NCBI GenBank assembly: GCA_014084085.1
Contig: NPFB01000086.1
Location: 42,952-106,951, forward strand
Direction of reading: 5' to 3'
DNA length: 64,000 bases
From: Hondaea fermentalgiana
Lineage: Eukaryota > Sar > Bigyra > Thraustochytrida > Thraustochytriidae
Shown: positions 40,850 through 50,531 of the stretch, piece by piece
Numbering within the stretch: the first letter of the stretch is position 1
Layout: every line of letters starts with the position of its first letter
Position numbers and translations under genes: made by a program
Notes under the pieces: generated by a model
Told to the model about the DNA's origin: nothing
Database searches by the model: none
The model's input: the letters and a program-made list of their open reading frames with translations, nothing else

Positions 40850-42229
40850 TCACAGATCCCACTGCTTACGCGTGTCAGCTGCTCTCCATTCCAAATTCGC
40901 CTTGAATAAGTCCGGGTCGAGAACATGGACATGCGTATAAACCTCCCGGTGACCGCTGGTGTCGATCGTGTGAACGAAGCAACCAACCTTCAAACGGCAG
41001 ATAATACCCGTCATCGTCATCTCATCGAGAGCTGTAACTTTCAGCCAAACCCTATAGCGTTTCTCTCTCCCTTCCTGTAACATTTCTGGCACCTGAATGT
41101 CCGGAGCAGTACCTGGAAGGTCATCCACCGCCTCGATCAGCATCAGGGGGACCCTCATCTCTCGCCCTTCGCCATTTCTTCTTCCGTCGAAAATCTTGTG
41201 CAGGCTGGAAGTGAGCACAATCCTATTGTTGTTGCAATCATCTTTCCAGTCCAGCTCTTCCGCCTTGCGTCGCCTCTTCAACTCAAATTCATGCACCAGG
41301 TGTGCTTTCTCCAAGTCGTACCCCAGCTGCAACAATTGAGCCAACTCGATGCTTTGAAATCGCGTGATCATCTCCGTGGGTTCCGCTTTTGTCACCTGCA
41401 TACTTATGATCTGTGAGGACGCAGATGACGATTCGTCGTCAGAGTCGTAGTCCGCGCGCTTGATCCCTATGGTGTGATATTGTTTGCCCAACAAAATAGG
41501 GTCCGTGATGGCTAAATTGTCGACAATATGCTTGTGCTCGCTCAATTTGTTTCCAAAACGCTGTCCTGATTCCGCACTGTGGAACAAGATGCGAAAGTGC
41601 AGGTCGTCATTTTCATACCAAACGCAATCTTGAAAAACGTCTTTTCGATTCGGTTTCGCGGACGAGGATGCTGCAGACGAGGTTGCGCCAGTCTGCGACG
41701 AATCCGACACCGCAAGCCCTGACTCGTCCGATGCCATGGCATACAAAAACGCGCGAATGCCCGACGACCGCTTGCTGCCTCGAATGAAACCCTCCACTTG
41801 CCACAGTTGGGGACGACGACTCTTGATCTCGGTCACCGCTCCTATTTGCGCTGCTTTGTGGTTCAAACTTCCACCAATACGTTGGTACAGTGAAATCCCC
41901 TGCTGACGAAGCTGGGAGCGCTCCTTTTCGAGGGAATCGAAGTAACTCTCTGCTGAAGCTAACCTTCGCTGTTGAAAGGGACTTAGATCGCTGCTAAATG
42001 ACGCACCGTCCGTATCTTCAAGCCGCTTCATCTTGGCCTCCACGTCCGCAATCTGCGCCTGAACGGCCTCTATCTCTCGCCTGAGGCGCCGAACATCTTC
42101 CTCTGCTGCGGCCAGCTTCGCAAGCTCCGCAGCCTCCTCGCCCTCATCTTCGATGACCAGGCGCTTGCGGCTGCCTCCTCCGCCGCCACCCTTCTTGTCT
42201 CCTCCGTTTCCACGCGAGAACGAAGCCAT
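40850..42229 (-). CDS. Coiled-coil protein with possible HNH-type nuclease domain
   Basis: Encodes 459 residues. An N-terminal Gly-rich and acidic start is followed by a coiled coil (about 33-110, VRRLRREIEAVQAQIADVEAKMKRL). A central region (about 120-270) has many aromatic and charged residues. Near residues 310-355 the pattern AHLVHEF ... CNNNRIVLTSSLHKIFDG resembles the His-Asn-His layout of HNH_2-type nucleases, which have AHI followed by N-x-L-x5-LHxxFD. All three key residues appear present, but the spacing is unusual. Nuclease activity is therefore a guess. The gene is divergent from the propeller/LamG-like gene, and only 207 bases separate the two start codons. No orthologue recognised. 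Confidence 0.6.
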   Translation of the reverse strand: MASFSRGNGGDKKGGGGGGSRKRLVIEDEGEEAAELAKLAAAEEDVRRLRREIEAVQAQIADVEAKMKRLEDTDGASFSSDLSPFQQRRLASAESYFDSLEKERSQLRQQGISLYQRIGGSLNHKAAQIGAVTEIKSRRPQLWQVEGFIRGSKRSSGIRAFLYAMASDESGLAVSDSSQTGATSSAASSSAKPNRKDVFQDCVWYENDDLHFRILFHSAESGQRFGNKLSEHKHIVDNLAITDPILLGKQYHTIGIKRADYDSDDESSSASSQIISMQVTKAEPTEMITRFQSIELAQLLQLGYDLEKAHLVHEFELKRRRKAEELDWKDDCNNNRIVLTSSLHKIFDGRRNGEGREMRVPLMLIEAVDDLPGTAPDIQVPEMLQEGREKRYRVWLKVTALDEMTMTGIICRLKVGCFVHTIDTSGHREVYTHVHVLDPDLFKANLEWRAADTRKQWDL

Positions 42230-42436
42230 TATGAGCCCCGGCGCGTCTCTCTGCGCTGCTGTGCTGCTGCCCGAGCTGCTGCACCTTCGTCGCAGCCAAG
42301 CCCTTCGCGTTGCTCGGGTTCACGATCTGCTGCTCGCGTCGTGGTCGGTCTTGGATACTTTTGCTCGCTTTTGCTCGCTTTTGCTCGCTTTTGCTCGTCG
42401 CTTTTGCTGCAGCTCGCAGACTCGGATGCTGCGCCG
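42230..42436. promoter_or_regulatory. Short bidirectional promoter with decamer repeats
   Basis: Just 207 bases separate two divergent start codons, so the two genes probably share control elements. It holds about three and a half tandem copies of TTTTGCTCGC (about 42359-42395), then a related TCGCTTTTGCTGC. Confidence 0.7.
42359..42406. repeat. (TTTTGCTCGC)n decamer repeat
   Basis: Three perfect copies and partial ones, ending about 30 bases before the start codon at 42437. Ten bases is about one helical turn. Confidence 0.9.
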
Positions 42437-45133
42437 ATGAGCGCGCCGACCTTCGCCACCCGCCTTGTCCGGCGGCTCGCAGCTGACCAAGAGCACCAGG
42501 TCGCCGGCGATGCCTTCTCGCAAGGCGAAGGCGCTCGCGGCGAGGTCGTCCGGGTGTCCATGGTGTCGGGGGCCGCGACGCAGCTCTTGGCAGGCCTCGG
42601 CGAGGTGGTCTTTCTCGCTGTGCTTGGCCCGACGGACCGCACAGGTAGACCACCAGCCTTGCTCGTGGTGGTCGAGGGCGGGCGAGTCATTGTCACAAGG
42701 CCAGACATTTGCGGTGACCCCTGGCTCGACGAGCAAGTTGGCTCGAGACACGCAAGTGCGTCCACGGCAAAGTTCGCCGTACTGACGCGGAAATTATCAA
42801 CAAAACCAGCCGCTGCGCATGGTGACAAACCCACGAAATCTCCCAAGCGTAGCACTCGCGTAACGTTGATTTCCTATGGCTTTCTCGCACATACGAGTCT
42901 CGCCGTGACCGAAATTGACCTTGACGCGCGCGTCATCAAGGAAACGAGGACCTTGGCCGAGCTCGCTGGCCCCGTCATGGCGCTTTCGGCGCGCCCAGAA
43001 GACGGTTGTATTGCCGCTGCAGAGCACAGTAGGGTGCTACTTTTTTCACGCGACGAGCTGCAAACGAATATTTCGTGCGTCGGCACTGGAGCCTTGGCCT
43101 GGCACGACAACAGGCTGTATGCACTCTCGTCACACTCAGGCCAGCTATCATCATGGAAGATTGAAGCACGAGGCGGCGTTGGCAGGCGCAAGTCTCTACA
43201 TGTCGAGGAGACTGCGCAATCTCCGCGTTCTCTTTCAGCTGATAACCCCTGCACCGGAGTGTCGCTTCTCTCCTCATCTCAAGAACTTGTTGCCATCTGC
43301 ATGTATGGAGGACGTGCATCTATATTTGTCGAGGGAGTTGGCACACAACCTCAACCCTTGCATCTTAGTGAGATTCCAATCTCCTGCAAACTTTCTCGCT
43401 CTGTGCAGCGTTCTCAGAATAGCTGGGTGCTGTTGGTGAACAATGCGTTCGTGTACACGCTGCGAAGAGAGACATCTACAATGCATCAAGCACGGTCCAT
43501 ACTTGCAAACAATCCTGTCATTTCCGCGTGGTTGTTCCCGAAATGGCTTCGCGGCATGGTAACGAAAGATCCCGATCGCTTCAAGTACTGCAAGATCGAT
43601 CCTTTAGGTGCCATTGTCACTCCGTGCGAATCTTCTGACAAGGGCATCACAGTGGTGCCATTGATGCAAGACGGGCTTGGTGAGCCGTGGACTTGGGTTC
43701 CATACAAGGCGATTGACGCATTGCTTATCAACAATGGCAATGAGCTTGCAGTACTGCATGGCACCAATCATTCGCAGATCACCATCTTTTCAATCAATGA
43801 CGACCGCTCCAGCGCAGTTCTCCTGAAAACACTTCATACGCACGCGTCTTGCGAGGCTCTTTTGCGTACAGATGCAGGCGAACTTGGCATCAAGTATCTT
43901 GATCGTGATGAACCACGCGCAGTGTTCGATAGCTCTGACCCAGAAGACGAAGCCGATCCCATTTCTTATCTCATCAAGCAGGAAGCCTTCATTTACAAAG
44001 TAACAACGATTCGCGGTTCGCTCACCAAGTCGCTAATGTGCTCACTTCCATCATCGGACACTACATACTCACTGATTGGGTACTTTGACGATTATTTGGT
44101 GTATCACGATGAGGAACGGCTTACAGGAGCTTGCCACGTCCACTTTCGAGACCTCTCGATCGTTTCGGACAAAAACGTGCGACCTTCAAGCAAAACCGAG
44201 GAGATTCTGCTTGGAGCTGGATCGGGTTTCACCGGGCAAAATGTTGCTTCGAGCCAGGAACGTATCTTTTCCATTCCAAGCGATGGCGACTTTTTGCCTG
44301 GTCACTACGCGCACCTGAGTCAGCTCACGCTTCGACCCGCAGAAGAGTCTGCCCTATCGCAAGGCCTCACACTCGAAGCTTGTCTTGGTCTCTCTGGCTC
44401 GCAACATACGCAGGGCGACGATGGCAGCACGAAAGATGACCAGGATGAAGACGATGTTGCGGCGCGACCTGGCGTATCCGGCGAGCAGGCGATTGTTGGT
44501 TATTGGCGTTTCTGTGAAGGCGCACCGATGCGGGACATTTCCGGTCATTCCACCGCATCTCAACCCGGCCGCGAGCTTCCAGACGTTGTCAATGTTGTTA
44601 GCGAATCGTGCGTAGAACTTGATCCAGGAGACGGGGACACCATTCCGTTCGCGCAGGCAGCTCGTTGTCCTCTTGTCCTCACTGTGCCGCACCTCTCAAA
44701 ACGAGGGTGGACGCTCGAATTTTGGTTCAAGACTGACGCGGTGACTACGATTCTCGTCAAAGATCTCGTGCGTCTCAGCGCTCATGGTGTCGAGGCTCTT
44801 TCCGAGTCTTGGCACCATTTATCGTGCTCTGCCCAGGCCCTCCAGGGCAATCAGACCGTCGTGGCACAATGTCTCATCGATGGATCTGAATCGAGAAATT
44901 TTCTCTCTCTTGGAACAGCAGTCGGCCTCGCAAGCGGGACCTCTTCCGTATTGGAGTTGCTCCCTCAAGGTGGCGAAGAGGCCATGGTGACCGAAGTTCG
45001 TGTGTGGAACTGCGCGAGATCCGCCTTCGAGGTGGACATGACCATGAGTGCCCCTCTCGACCTTGCCGAAGAGCGGCGCAAGAAGTTCCAAGTGCAGATA
45101 CAAGATACCCATCTTTTGAAGCAAAACGTGTAA
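42437..45133 (+). CDS. Large protein with beta-propeller-like and C-terminal LamG/ConA-like regions
   Basis: Encodes about 898 residues from the ATG at 42437 (MSAPTFATRLVRRL). Residues 60-600 consist of short beta-rich stretches, such as LLVVVEGGRVIV, VMALSARPEDGCIAAAEHSRVLLF and ALAWHDNRLYALSSHSGQLSSW, that read like a WD/propeller fold. The C-terminal part (about 680-875) has the pattern of a concanavalin-like laminin-G domain: VGYWRFCEGAPMRDISGH, RGWTLEFWFKT, WHHLSCSAQ and VTEVRVWNCARS. No signal peptide is seen, so it is probably intracellular, perhaps a scaffold. No named family recognised. Confidence 0.7.
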   Translation: MSAPTFATRLVRRLAADQEHQVAGDAFSQGEGARGEVVRVSMVSGAATQLLAGLGEVVFLAVLGPTDRTGRPPALLVVVEGGRVIVTRPDICGDPWLDEQVGSRHASASTAKFAVLTRKLSTKPAAAHGDKPTKSPKRSTRVTLISYGFLAHTSLAVTEIDLDARVIKETRTLAELAGPVMALSARPEDGCIAAAEHSRVLLFSRDELQTNISCVGTGALAWHDNRLYALSSHSGQLSSWKIEARGGVGRRKSLHVEETAQSPRSLSADNPCTGVSLLSSSQELVAICMYGGRASIFVEGVGTQPQPLHLSEIPISCKLSRSVQRSQNSWVLLVNNAFVYTLRRETSTMHQARSILANNPVISAWLFPKWLRGMVTKDPDRFKYCKIDPLGAIVTPCESSDKGITVVPLMQDGLGEPWTWVPYKAIDALLINNGNELAVLHGTNHSQITIFSINDDRSSAVLLKTLHTHASCEALLRTDAGELGIKYLDRDEPRAVFDSSDPEDEADPISYLIKQEAFIYKVTTIRGSLTKSLMCSLPSSDTTYSLIGYFDDYLVYHDEERLTGACHVHFRDLSIVSDKNVRPSSKTEEILLGAGSGFTGQNVASSQERIFSIPSDGDFLPGHYAHLSQLTLRPAEESALSQGLTLEACLGLSGSQHTQGDDGSTKDDQDEDDVAARPGVSGEQAIVGYWRFCEGAPMRDISGHSTASQPGRELPDVVNVVSESCVELDPGDGDTIPFAQAARCPLVLTVPHLSKRGWTLEFWFKTDAVTTILVKDLVRLSAHGVEALSESWHHLSCSAQALQGNQTVVAQCLIDGSESRNFLSLGTAVGLASGTSSVLELLPQGGEEAMVTEVRVWNCARSAFEVDMTMSAPLDLAEERRKKFQVQIQDTHLLKQNV

Positions 45134-45363
45134 AAAAGAAACTTTAAGCCTTGAGGCAATACGATGGATCTTTGTCTTCTTTTCCCCCCTTTTTCTTCGT
45201 TTTCCTCTTTCTTCGTTTTCTTCCCCTTTTTCCTTCTCATCTATCTACGTTCGCGCGGACAAGTACCTTCTTGGCGTGAAGCGCGCGAAGTTCTACTTTT
45301 TTCAAAGGAGGGAGATGCTGGACCAACACTTGAGAGCAGGCAAAATTTTTGGTCAAATTATGT

Positions 45364-46056
45364 TCAAACAACTTGGGGGTTCATTGCCGGATTGTCTACC
45401 GTCGGCGTGTCGATGAAGACCGCGGTAGGAACAGGCGGGAGCGGTGGTGCTCGGCGCGGAGACGTCGATTCTGTCCTGTAAACACGATTTGGCGAACGCG
45501 GACTCATGTTTTCTATTGAGTTATGGCTCGAATCGGACCGCGAGCCTCGGACAACGGAGGACGATGATGTTGACGTGGTCAACCCTCGTTTTCGCATCAC
45601 CTTCATTTGGTATCCCATGAGGAGTCTGCCTGGCACGAGGCCGAGCATACCGAATAAGAAGGTCAGAGTGAAGAATGATGTAATCGTCTCTGGGGTCGGG
45701 TCAATTGGGTGACTGCTCGTGAGATGTCGTAGAACGATGCACGAGGCCAAGAGGCAAGCAACAATGACATTTAGCACCCAGACAATGACTCCCACTTGCA
45801 CTTTGGTGTGCCAGGGCACTGCACACAAACATTCGACTGGACTCGACTCTCCGCTTTGCTCGAGGACACAGCTGCTCTCGAGCAAGTTATCCTCGCAGAC
45901 GAGGCCGCAGAGCGACTCGCAGCAGCGCGCTGGATAAGAAGACAGCAGGTCATTCTGCGGCTCGCAAAGGTCTACCGTCGTCGTTCCCTGTGCGTCGGTG
46001 TGCGACATACATGCTGCCAGGGTGCAGGCAGCGAGGATGAGTGTCGCGCTTCGCAT
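45364..46056 (-). CDS. Signal-peptide, Cys-rich, two-span membrane protein
   Basis: Encodes about 230 residues from the ATG at 46056 (MRSATLILAACTLAACMSHTDA). A signal peptide (1-22) is followed by a short ectodomain (about 25-85) with around ten cysteines, several paired (RCCESLCGLVC, ECLC). Two hydrophobic spans follow, near 90-115 (VGVIVWVLNVIVACLLASCIV) and 130-150 (FFTLTFLFGMLGLVPGRLL). The C-terminal tail is basic, Ser-rich and contains a proline cluster (PPLPPVP) that could bind SH3 or similar domains. The frame is open for another 82 codons upstream but without a plausible protein N-terminus. Function unknown; a small surface or endomembrane adaptor is possible. Confidence 0.65.
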   Translation of the reverse strand: MRSATLILAACTLAACMSHTDAQGTTTVDLCEPQNDLLSSYPARCCESLCGLVCEDNLLESSCVLEQSGESSPVECLCAVPWHTKVQVGVIVWVLNVIVACLLASCIVLRHLTSSHPIDPTPETITSFFTLTFLFGMLGLVPGRLLMGYQMKVMRKRGLTTSTSSSSVVRGSRSDSSHNSIENMSPRSPNRVYRTESTSPRRAPPLPPVPTAVFIDTPTVDNPAMNPQVV

Positions 46057-47021
46057 GGCGCGACTGGCTGCACGCCAGGATGCGAGCGAGGGAGGGCTGC
46101 GAGCGAGCGGGGGAGGCCGCGCCTTCCTTTGAGCGAACGAGGGACTTTGAAGCAGTTCTGGTCCTTCTGTCTGACGATCTGCGCATGCGAAAGAATAGGG
46201 CTGAAAGAAAGAAAAGAGCCAGAAAGGCGTCCGTCCCCTTCTCGCGCAAAGTCTGGATCCCGCGCCAATGCCCGCGCGCTCCGCGCCTTTCACCACAGTC
46301 AATTGTGACGGAGTTTAGTTTTTGAGGGGAAAAGGAGGTGTAGCTTGGGTCGAGATTTTTATTTTAAAGCTATACACACTATGCTGTCCAGCTGCATTTT
46401 CGGCTCAACACAAAGGCATTCGGTCTCACTGCTCGTGTCGAGCTTTGCAATCTTTGAAATGAACCTCGTGAGGAGCTAGGATTATTGGCGACTTCAAATC
46501 GGCCGAGCCCGAGGGGTGGAGGGGCAGATCACACGAGATACCAAGCTACGGTCTTGCATGAGTCAAATCTTTGGCCTCTGCCTGACAGATCAAGGGGGCT
46601 GACAGCTTTCTCCAACCATTAATGGCGTGAAGGAGTGGTCGTGGTGGTCGTGGTGGTTTGGGGGGAAATGAGAATAACATGACAACGATAATGACGGTGA
46701 TCGCAACCCGCGGACAAAAGCTGTGTCAGAGATCGTCCAGCTGGGCAGCCTTAACATCGCGACATCTCATACAAAGGAACTCGCAAGCACCTCACCTCAC
46801 TCACCTCACCTCATCGGGCCGCCGCCAAGGTTCAGGCGGCTCGACCGTCCTTTGCCTCTTGGGGCGGAGAGGCGGGTGGCCTCCGCAGAGAGACTCCAAT
46901 TCAACGGATCAATAGAGCCTTACCTTACGTAGCGAACGGGAGAGACTTTTTTTTTATTGGTCGAGCAATCTTGGGATGCCTGACGCTGCCACGGAGCTGC
47001 AACGCGGCAGGCGCGCGAGCG
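46057..47021. promoter_or_regulatory. Divergent intergenic region, two-span protein / U2SURP-like
   Basis: Nearly one kilobase between divergent starts. It contains short CACCT repeats near 46790-46815 and a GGTCGTGGT triplication near 46636-46660. No gene or named element recognised. Confidence 0.5.
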
Positions 47022-48599
47022 ATGCCCGGCGCGGCAGAGGAGGTGGAGCAGGAAGACCCGTTCGCGGAGTCGAGCGGCAGCGAGGCCGAAGCCCCGGCCC
47101 GCCCAGGTGCCGGCCCGAAGCGCCGGCGACTCGGGGCGGCTCGGGGCCGCGGCTTTGCACGGGTGCACGCAGGCGTCGAGCAAGGCGGCAAAGACCGCGT
47201 GCGTTCGCGTCTCGAGGGCCTGCGCGAAGAGGACGAGCACAGGCGCAGGCGAGCAGCGTCTCGAGTCCGCGCAGACAATGTAGAGCGCTCCCGGAACTTG
47301 CTGGTGAGAAACTTTCGTCCTGGGACACGCGTCAGGGACTTGGCGCGACACTTTGAAAGCTACGGCCCCGTCGAGGCCATTCGACTCGAAGCCGACAGGG
47401 CGACGACCGGGCTGGAAACGGCGGCTCGTCTTCTCTTCGCGAAAATTGATGATGCCGAGCGAGCTTTTCTGGAGGAAAAACACGCTACACTCCAGAAACG
47501 AACTCTCAAGTTATCGTGGGTAAAGATGCCTCGCGACATGGGTCGTGCCAGAGCACAATATCTCGAGCGAAGACAAGAAGAGGCGCTCGCCGACGGACAA
47601 GAGGACGACCTCTTTTCTGCTGGGCCTGCATCACAAGAGTTCGAGCTCGAGCTCTCAAAGGAGTCTTCTGAGCCGGCCAAGGACCCTCGAGTCAATCGTG
47701 AGGACATGCAGAATCGTAAGGAAGGCACAGGTGCTGCTTTAGAGCGCGCCAAAGACGACGCATACGCCGCGCTCTTGCAGCGTGAACGAAGCGTATTGGC
47801 TGACTTGCTCTCCAAGCTTGATGACACAAAGCAGAGCGTTGCCCGAATCATGTTTTTCTGCATAACGCACGCGGATGCTGCCAAGGAATGTTACACGCTC
47901 GTCTCGCATGAGCTCCTGCACACGACCTTGTCTCTGCTGGTTCCCACTCGAGCGCATCGTCTTCTTTTTGTGCTCTCAGATCTACTCTTCAACTCCAACG
48001 CTTCGGTCGCCAAGGCAGCGCATTACCGAACACTCATTGAAGCAGACCTTGGCATGGTATTTGCGCGTCTCGGCCAGCTGCTGCGCCGCGGGCGCGCGGC
48101 GCAAGAGCAATCGTTCTCTGACCAACTTTTTGAGGGCCGCGTCATGGCTGTTCTGCAGGGATGGGAACGCCGCATCACATTCTCGGCCCAGTTCCTCGCG
48201 GGGCTTAGATTCAGTTTCCGCAATGAGGTTCTCTCATTGCCCATTACGGAGAGCGAAGTGCCTTTTTTGGAGGCAGCAATGGGGCCTCAGACCCTGCAAG
48301 AGGTCAAGGCGACGTGTCTCCGATTGGGTCTCCCAGCTTCAGATCTTGAGAGCGTCAACGTGGGACAAGCGAGGCTCCGTTTTGCGCAAGAAATCATTGC
48401 GCGAGACTGCCAAGACTGGAATGCGCCTTCGTATCCGTCTTCGATGGATGGCGAGTCTCTGACATCTGCCGATTTAGCAATGCTCGCAGGTCCTCGAAGC
48501 GACGACGACGAGGATGATGACGATAACCATGATAATTATGATGATCATCGGCATCGGCAACCTGCAAGTGCGCCGCTACCCAAAGTGGATGCATCATGA
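47022..48599 (+). CDS. U2SURP (SR140)-like splicing factor without visible SURP motif
   Basis: Encodes about 525 residues from the ATG at 47022 (MPGAAEEVEQEDPF). An RRM lies near 91-168 (RNLLVRNFRPGTRVRDLARHFESYGPVEAIRLE, then KIDDAERAFLEEKHATLQKRTLKLSWVK). A CID-type domain lies near 250-392 (LADLLSKLDDTKQSVARIMFFC, LLFVLSDLLFNSNASVAKAAHYR, FEGRVMAVLQGWERR), very like that of animal U2SURP. U2SURP is associated with U2 snRNP and pre-mRNA splicing; CID domains bind the RNA polymerase II tail or similar peptides. The SURP module normally between RRM and CID is not seen. The C-terminus is acidic. Second splicing factor in this window. Confidence 0.85.
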   Translation: MPGAAEEVEQEDPFAESSGSEAEAPARPGAGPKRRRLGAARGRGFARVHAGVEQGGKDRVRSRLEGLREEDEHRRRRAASRVRADNVERSRNLLVRNFRPGTRVRDLARHFESYGPVEAIRLEADRATTGLETAARLLFAKIDDAERAFLEEKHATLQKRTLKLSWVKMPRDMGRARAQYLERRQEEALADGQEDDLFSAGPASQEFELELSKESSEPAKDPRVNREDMQNRKEGTGAALERAKDDAYAALLQRERSVLADLLSKLDDTKQSVARIMFFCITHADAAKECYTLVSHELLHTTLSLLVPTRAHRLLFVLSDLLFNSNASVAKAAHYRTLIEADLGMVFARLGQLLRRGRAAQEQSFSDQLFEGRVMAVLQGWERRITFSAQFLAGLRFSFRNEVLSLPITESEVPFLEAAMGPQTLQEVKATCLRLGLPASDLESVNVGQARLRFAQEIIARDCQDWNAPSYPSSMDGESLTSADLAMLAGPRSDDDEDDDDNHDNYDDHRHRQPASAPLPKVDAS

Positions 48600-48785
48600 A
48601 TGCAGCGCGAATACTCTCCTTCTTTCAATCATCCCATCCAGCATTGTATTATTAACCTTTGTTTCAAAATCGGACATGTGTGATTTGCGATTAGCTGAAT
48701 GTAAGAATCGGAAACGTAAAAGTCTTCCATGTGCTCTGCATTGCTTGCTTGCTTGCTTGACTTTTAGAAAGGCACGAACGAACAA

Positions 48786-50531
48786 CTACGATGTTTTGGC
48801 ATGAGACTCAGATTTTTTTGCAGCAGCAATGCGCTGCTCAAACTCCTGTGCAGTGGCCATTGCCTTTTTCGCTTTGCGACTGAGGTTTGTGACGCGTGTG
48901 GATGCTTCCCGCAACTTTTGAGAATACTCGTTTGCCTTTTCACGCTCGCGTTGCGCGTTCGCGCGAGATGATTCGTCGTAGCTACGGACGCCATTGGCAA
49001 CGGCTTCTTGCTGGAAAGCCATCTTTTGATACTGGCGATGCACCTTTTTCGCCTTGTCGAGGTCAGAATAGTAGCGATTCACATCGTCCCAAATCTTTTC
49101 CATCTCGCGAGCCGTAGGCAGCGGACGATCCCCCGCGTCACCAGCAGCGTCGCCCGTTACAAAGTGGACGCGCTTGCTGGAACCATTCGCTCGAGCCCCC
49201 GAATTCGCGGGGAGCTCGCTCGCACCCAGTGCCGGCTTGTCAGTTTTGATATCAAGTTCGCCAGCTTCAGCGTCGGCGCGACTGTCGGTATTTCCGCTGC
49301 GGCAAGTTCGCCAATACGTATTGGTATGAAGACCGATGCGCTTCTTTTCGATCAGCTTTGAACCAGCGTCGACACCCATGGCCCCAGAGGGTGTTGCAGC
49401 GCTGACACGCTCGCTAATCAGTAGTGCCAAAACGGTGATGACACTTGTGACGTTGGGATCATAGAGCAAAACCTGCTGGTCTGCAGCAATGAACACACCA
49501 GACGCAAGAGCGACGACTATACCCGCCGAGGTAATGCCCTTGATAAAGTTTGCGCGGCCGCCAACAATATCGCGCAAAATTGAGACGATTCCAAACAAGG
49601 TACAAAAGACGCCTGGCAAGGACGCCTCAAAGTTCCTTTGGCACTGTGGCAAACATGTGAGCTGCGAGAGCTGAACCCAGTTGAGACGCATATTGAAGAA
49701 TGAGGAGACTGATTTAATGCGAAGATCGTGGGAAACAGTCGTCGTCAACTCATAGGCGGCAAAGGAAAAGGTGTAGACGACGACGGCAGAAGCCGTGAGC
49801 ATGGCGATGCCCTCAACGACTCTTGCACGCACAAGTAGATCGTGAGCAATGAGGAGCGCGAAACCACCCCATAGCGCTAAAGGTGCCAGGTCCCGAAGGA
49901 GCAAAGCACTTGTATCAGCATCACTTGCGGCAACAAGCGATGTAGCGAGGACCGCTGTTGCAACGTTAAGGTAGCGGATGTGCTTCGAGTACGCAGAAAG
50001 CGCGAGAATGAGAATAGGCGCGAGAACACGCACCGGATACTCGTCGGCGACACCGGACTGGACATTGCAAATGACGACGAGGATGTAGAGCACGAGACCA
50101 AGCACGGGACTCCGCTTCGAGACCACCCATCCCAGGCCCATGGCAAGAAGTGTGGTGCCTCCGGCGGCTGCCACAAGAGCATGTTCTCTGTGACTCGTTT
50201 GTAAACTTGAAAGCAAGTTGTTTAGGTCCATTTCGAAAGCAACGCCAGGAAGTACAATCTCTGTTGCTTCGACGATGTCTTCAGCCACTGGGAGCGCCGC
50301 TACAGAGCCGAACATGGCAACCACAAGGACAACGAGGAAGGCGTCGCATTTACGGGAAATCCAGGCGAGCACGATAAAGACCCAAAGAGCGCGCAGGGCG
50401 AGCACTCGATCAAGTTGCGGGAGACCCGTCTCTGCAACGTTGGACCTGCTGAGTTCCTGCGCCACGGCCTCGGCCACCTTGGTGCTCGTTGCGAGCTCCT
50501 CGAGGTCGTTCGCCTCCATCGAGGCCGTCAT
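48786..50531 (-). CDS. Multi-pass membrane protein with C-terminal coiled coil, unknown family
   Basis: Encodes about 581 residues from the ATG at 50531 (MTASMEANDLEEL). At least eight hydrophobic stretches run from about 45 to 400, for example LRALWVFIVLAWISRKCDAF, LGLVLYILVVICNV, VLAPILILALSAY, LAPLALWGGFALLIAH and SVITVLALLISERV. A long charged C-terminal part (about 480-575) is rich in Lys/Glu/Ala/Arg with heptad-like spacing (VNRYYSDLDKAKKVHRQYQKM, EFEQRIAAAKKSESHA). It could anchor a complex at a membrane through the coiled coil. I do not recognise a family. The stop lies about 187 bases from the end of the convergent U2SURP-like gene. Confidence 0.7.
   Translation of the reverse strand: MTASMEANDLEELATSTKVAEAVAQELSRSNVAETGLPQLDRVLALRALWVFIVLAWISRKCDAFLVVLVVAMFGSVAALPVAEDIVEATEIVLPGVAFEMDLNNLLSSLQTSHREHALVAAAGGTTLLAMGLGWVVSKRSPVLGLVLYILVVICNVQSGVADEYPVRVLAPILILALSAYSKHIRYLNVATAVLATSLVAASDADTSALLLRDLAPLALWGGFALLIAHDLLVRARVVEGIAMLTASAVVVYTFSFAAYELTTTVSHDLRIKSVSSFFNMRLNWVQLSQLTCLPQCQRNFEASLPGVFCTLFGIVSILRDIVGGRANFIKGITSAGIVVALASGVFIAADQQVLLYDPNVTSVITVLALLISERVSAATPSGAMGVDAGSKLIEKKRIGLHTNTYWRTCRSGNTDSRADAEAGELDIKTDKPALGASELPANSGARANGSSKRVHFVTGDAAGDAGDRPLPTAREMEKIWDDVNRYYSDLDKAKKVHRQYQKMAFQQEAVANGVRSYDESSRANAQREREKANEYSQKLREASTRVTNLSRKAKKAMATAQEFEQRIAAAKKSESHAKTS

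Noticed and set aside
45364..46302. Longer 312-codon version of the two-span membrane protein
   Set aside because: The upstream part does not begin with ATG and would bury the clear signal peptide; the ATG at 46056 fits better.
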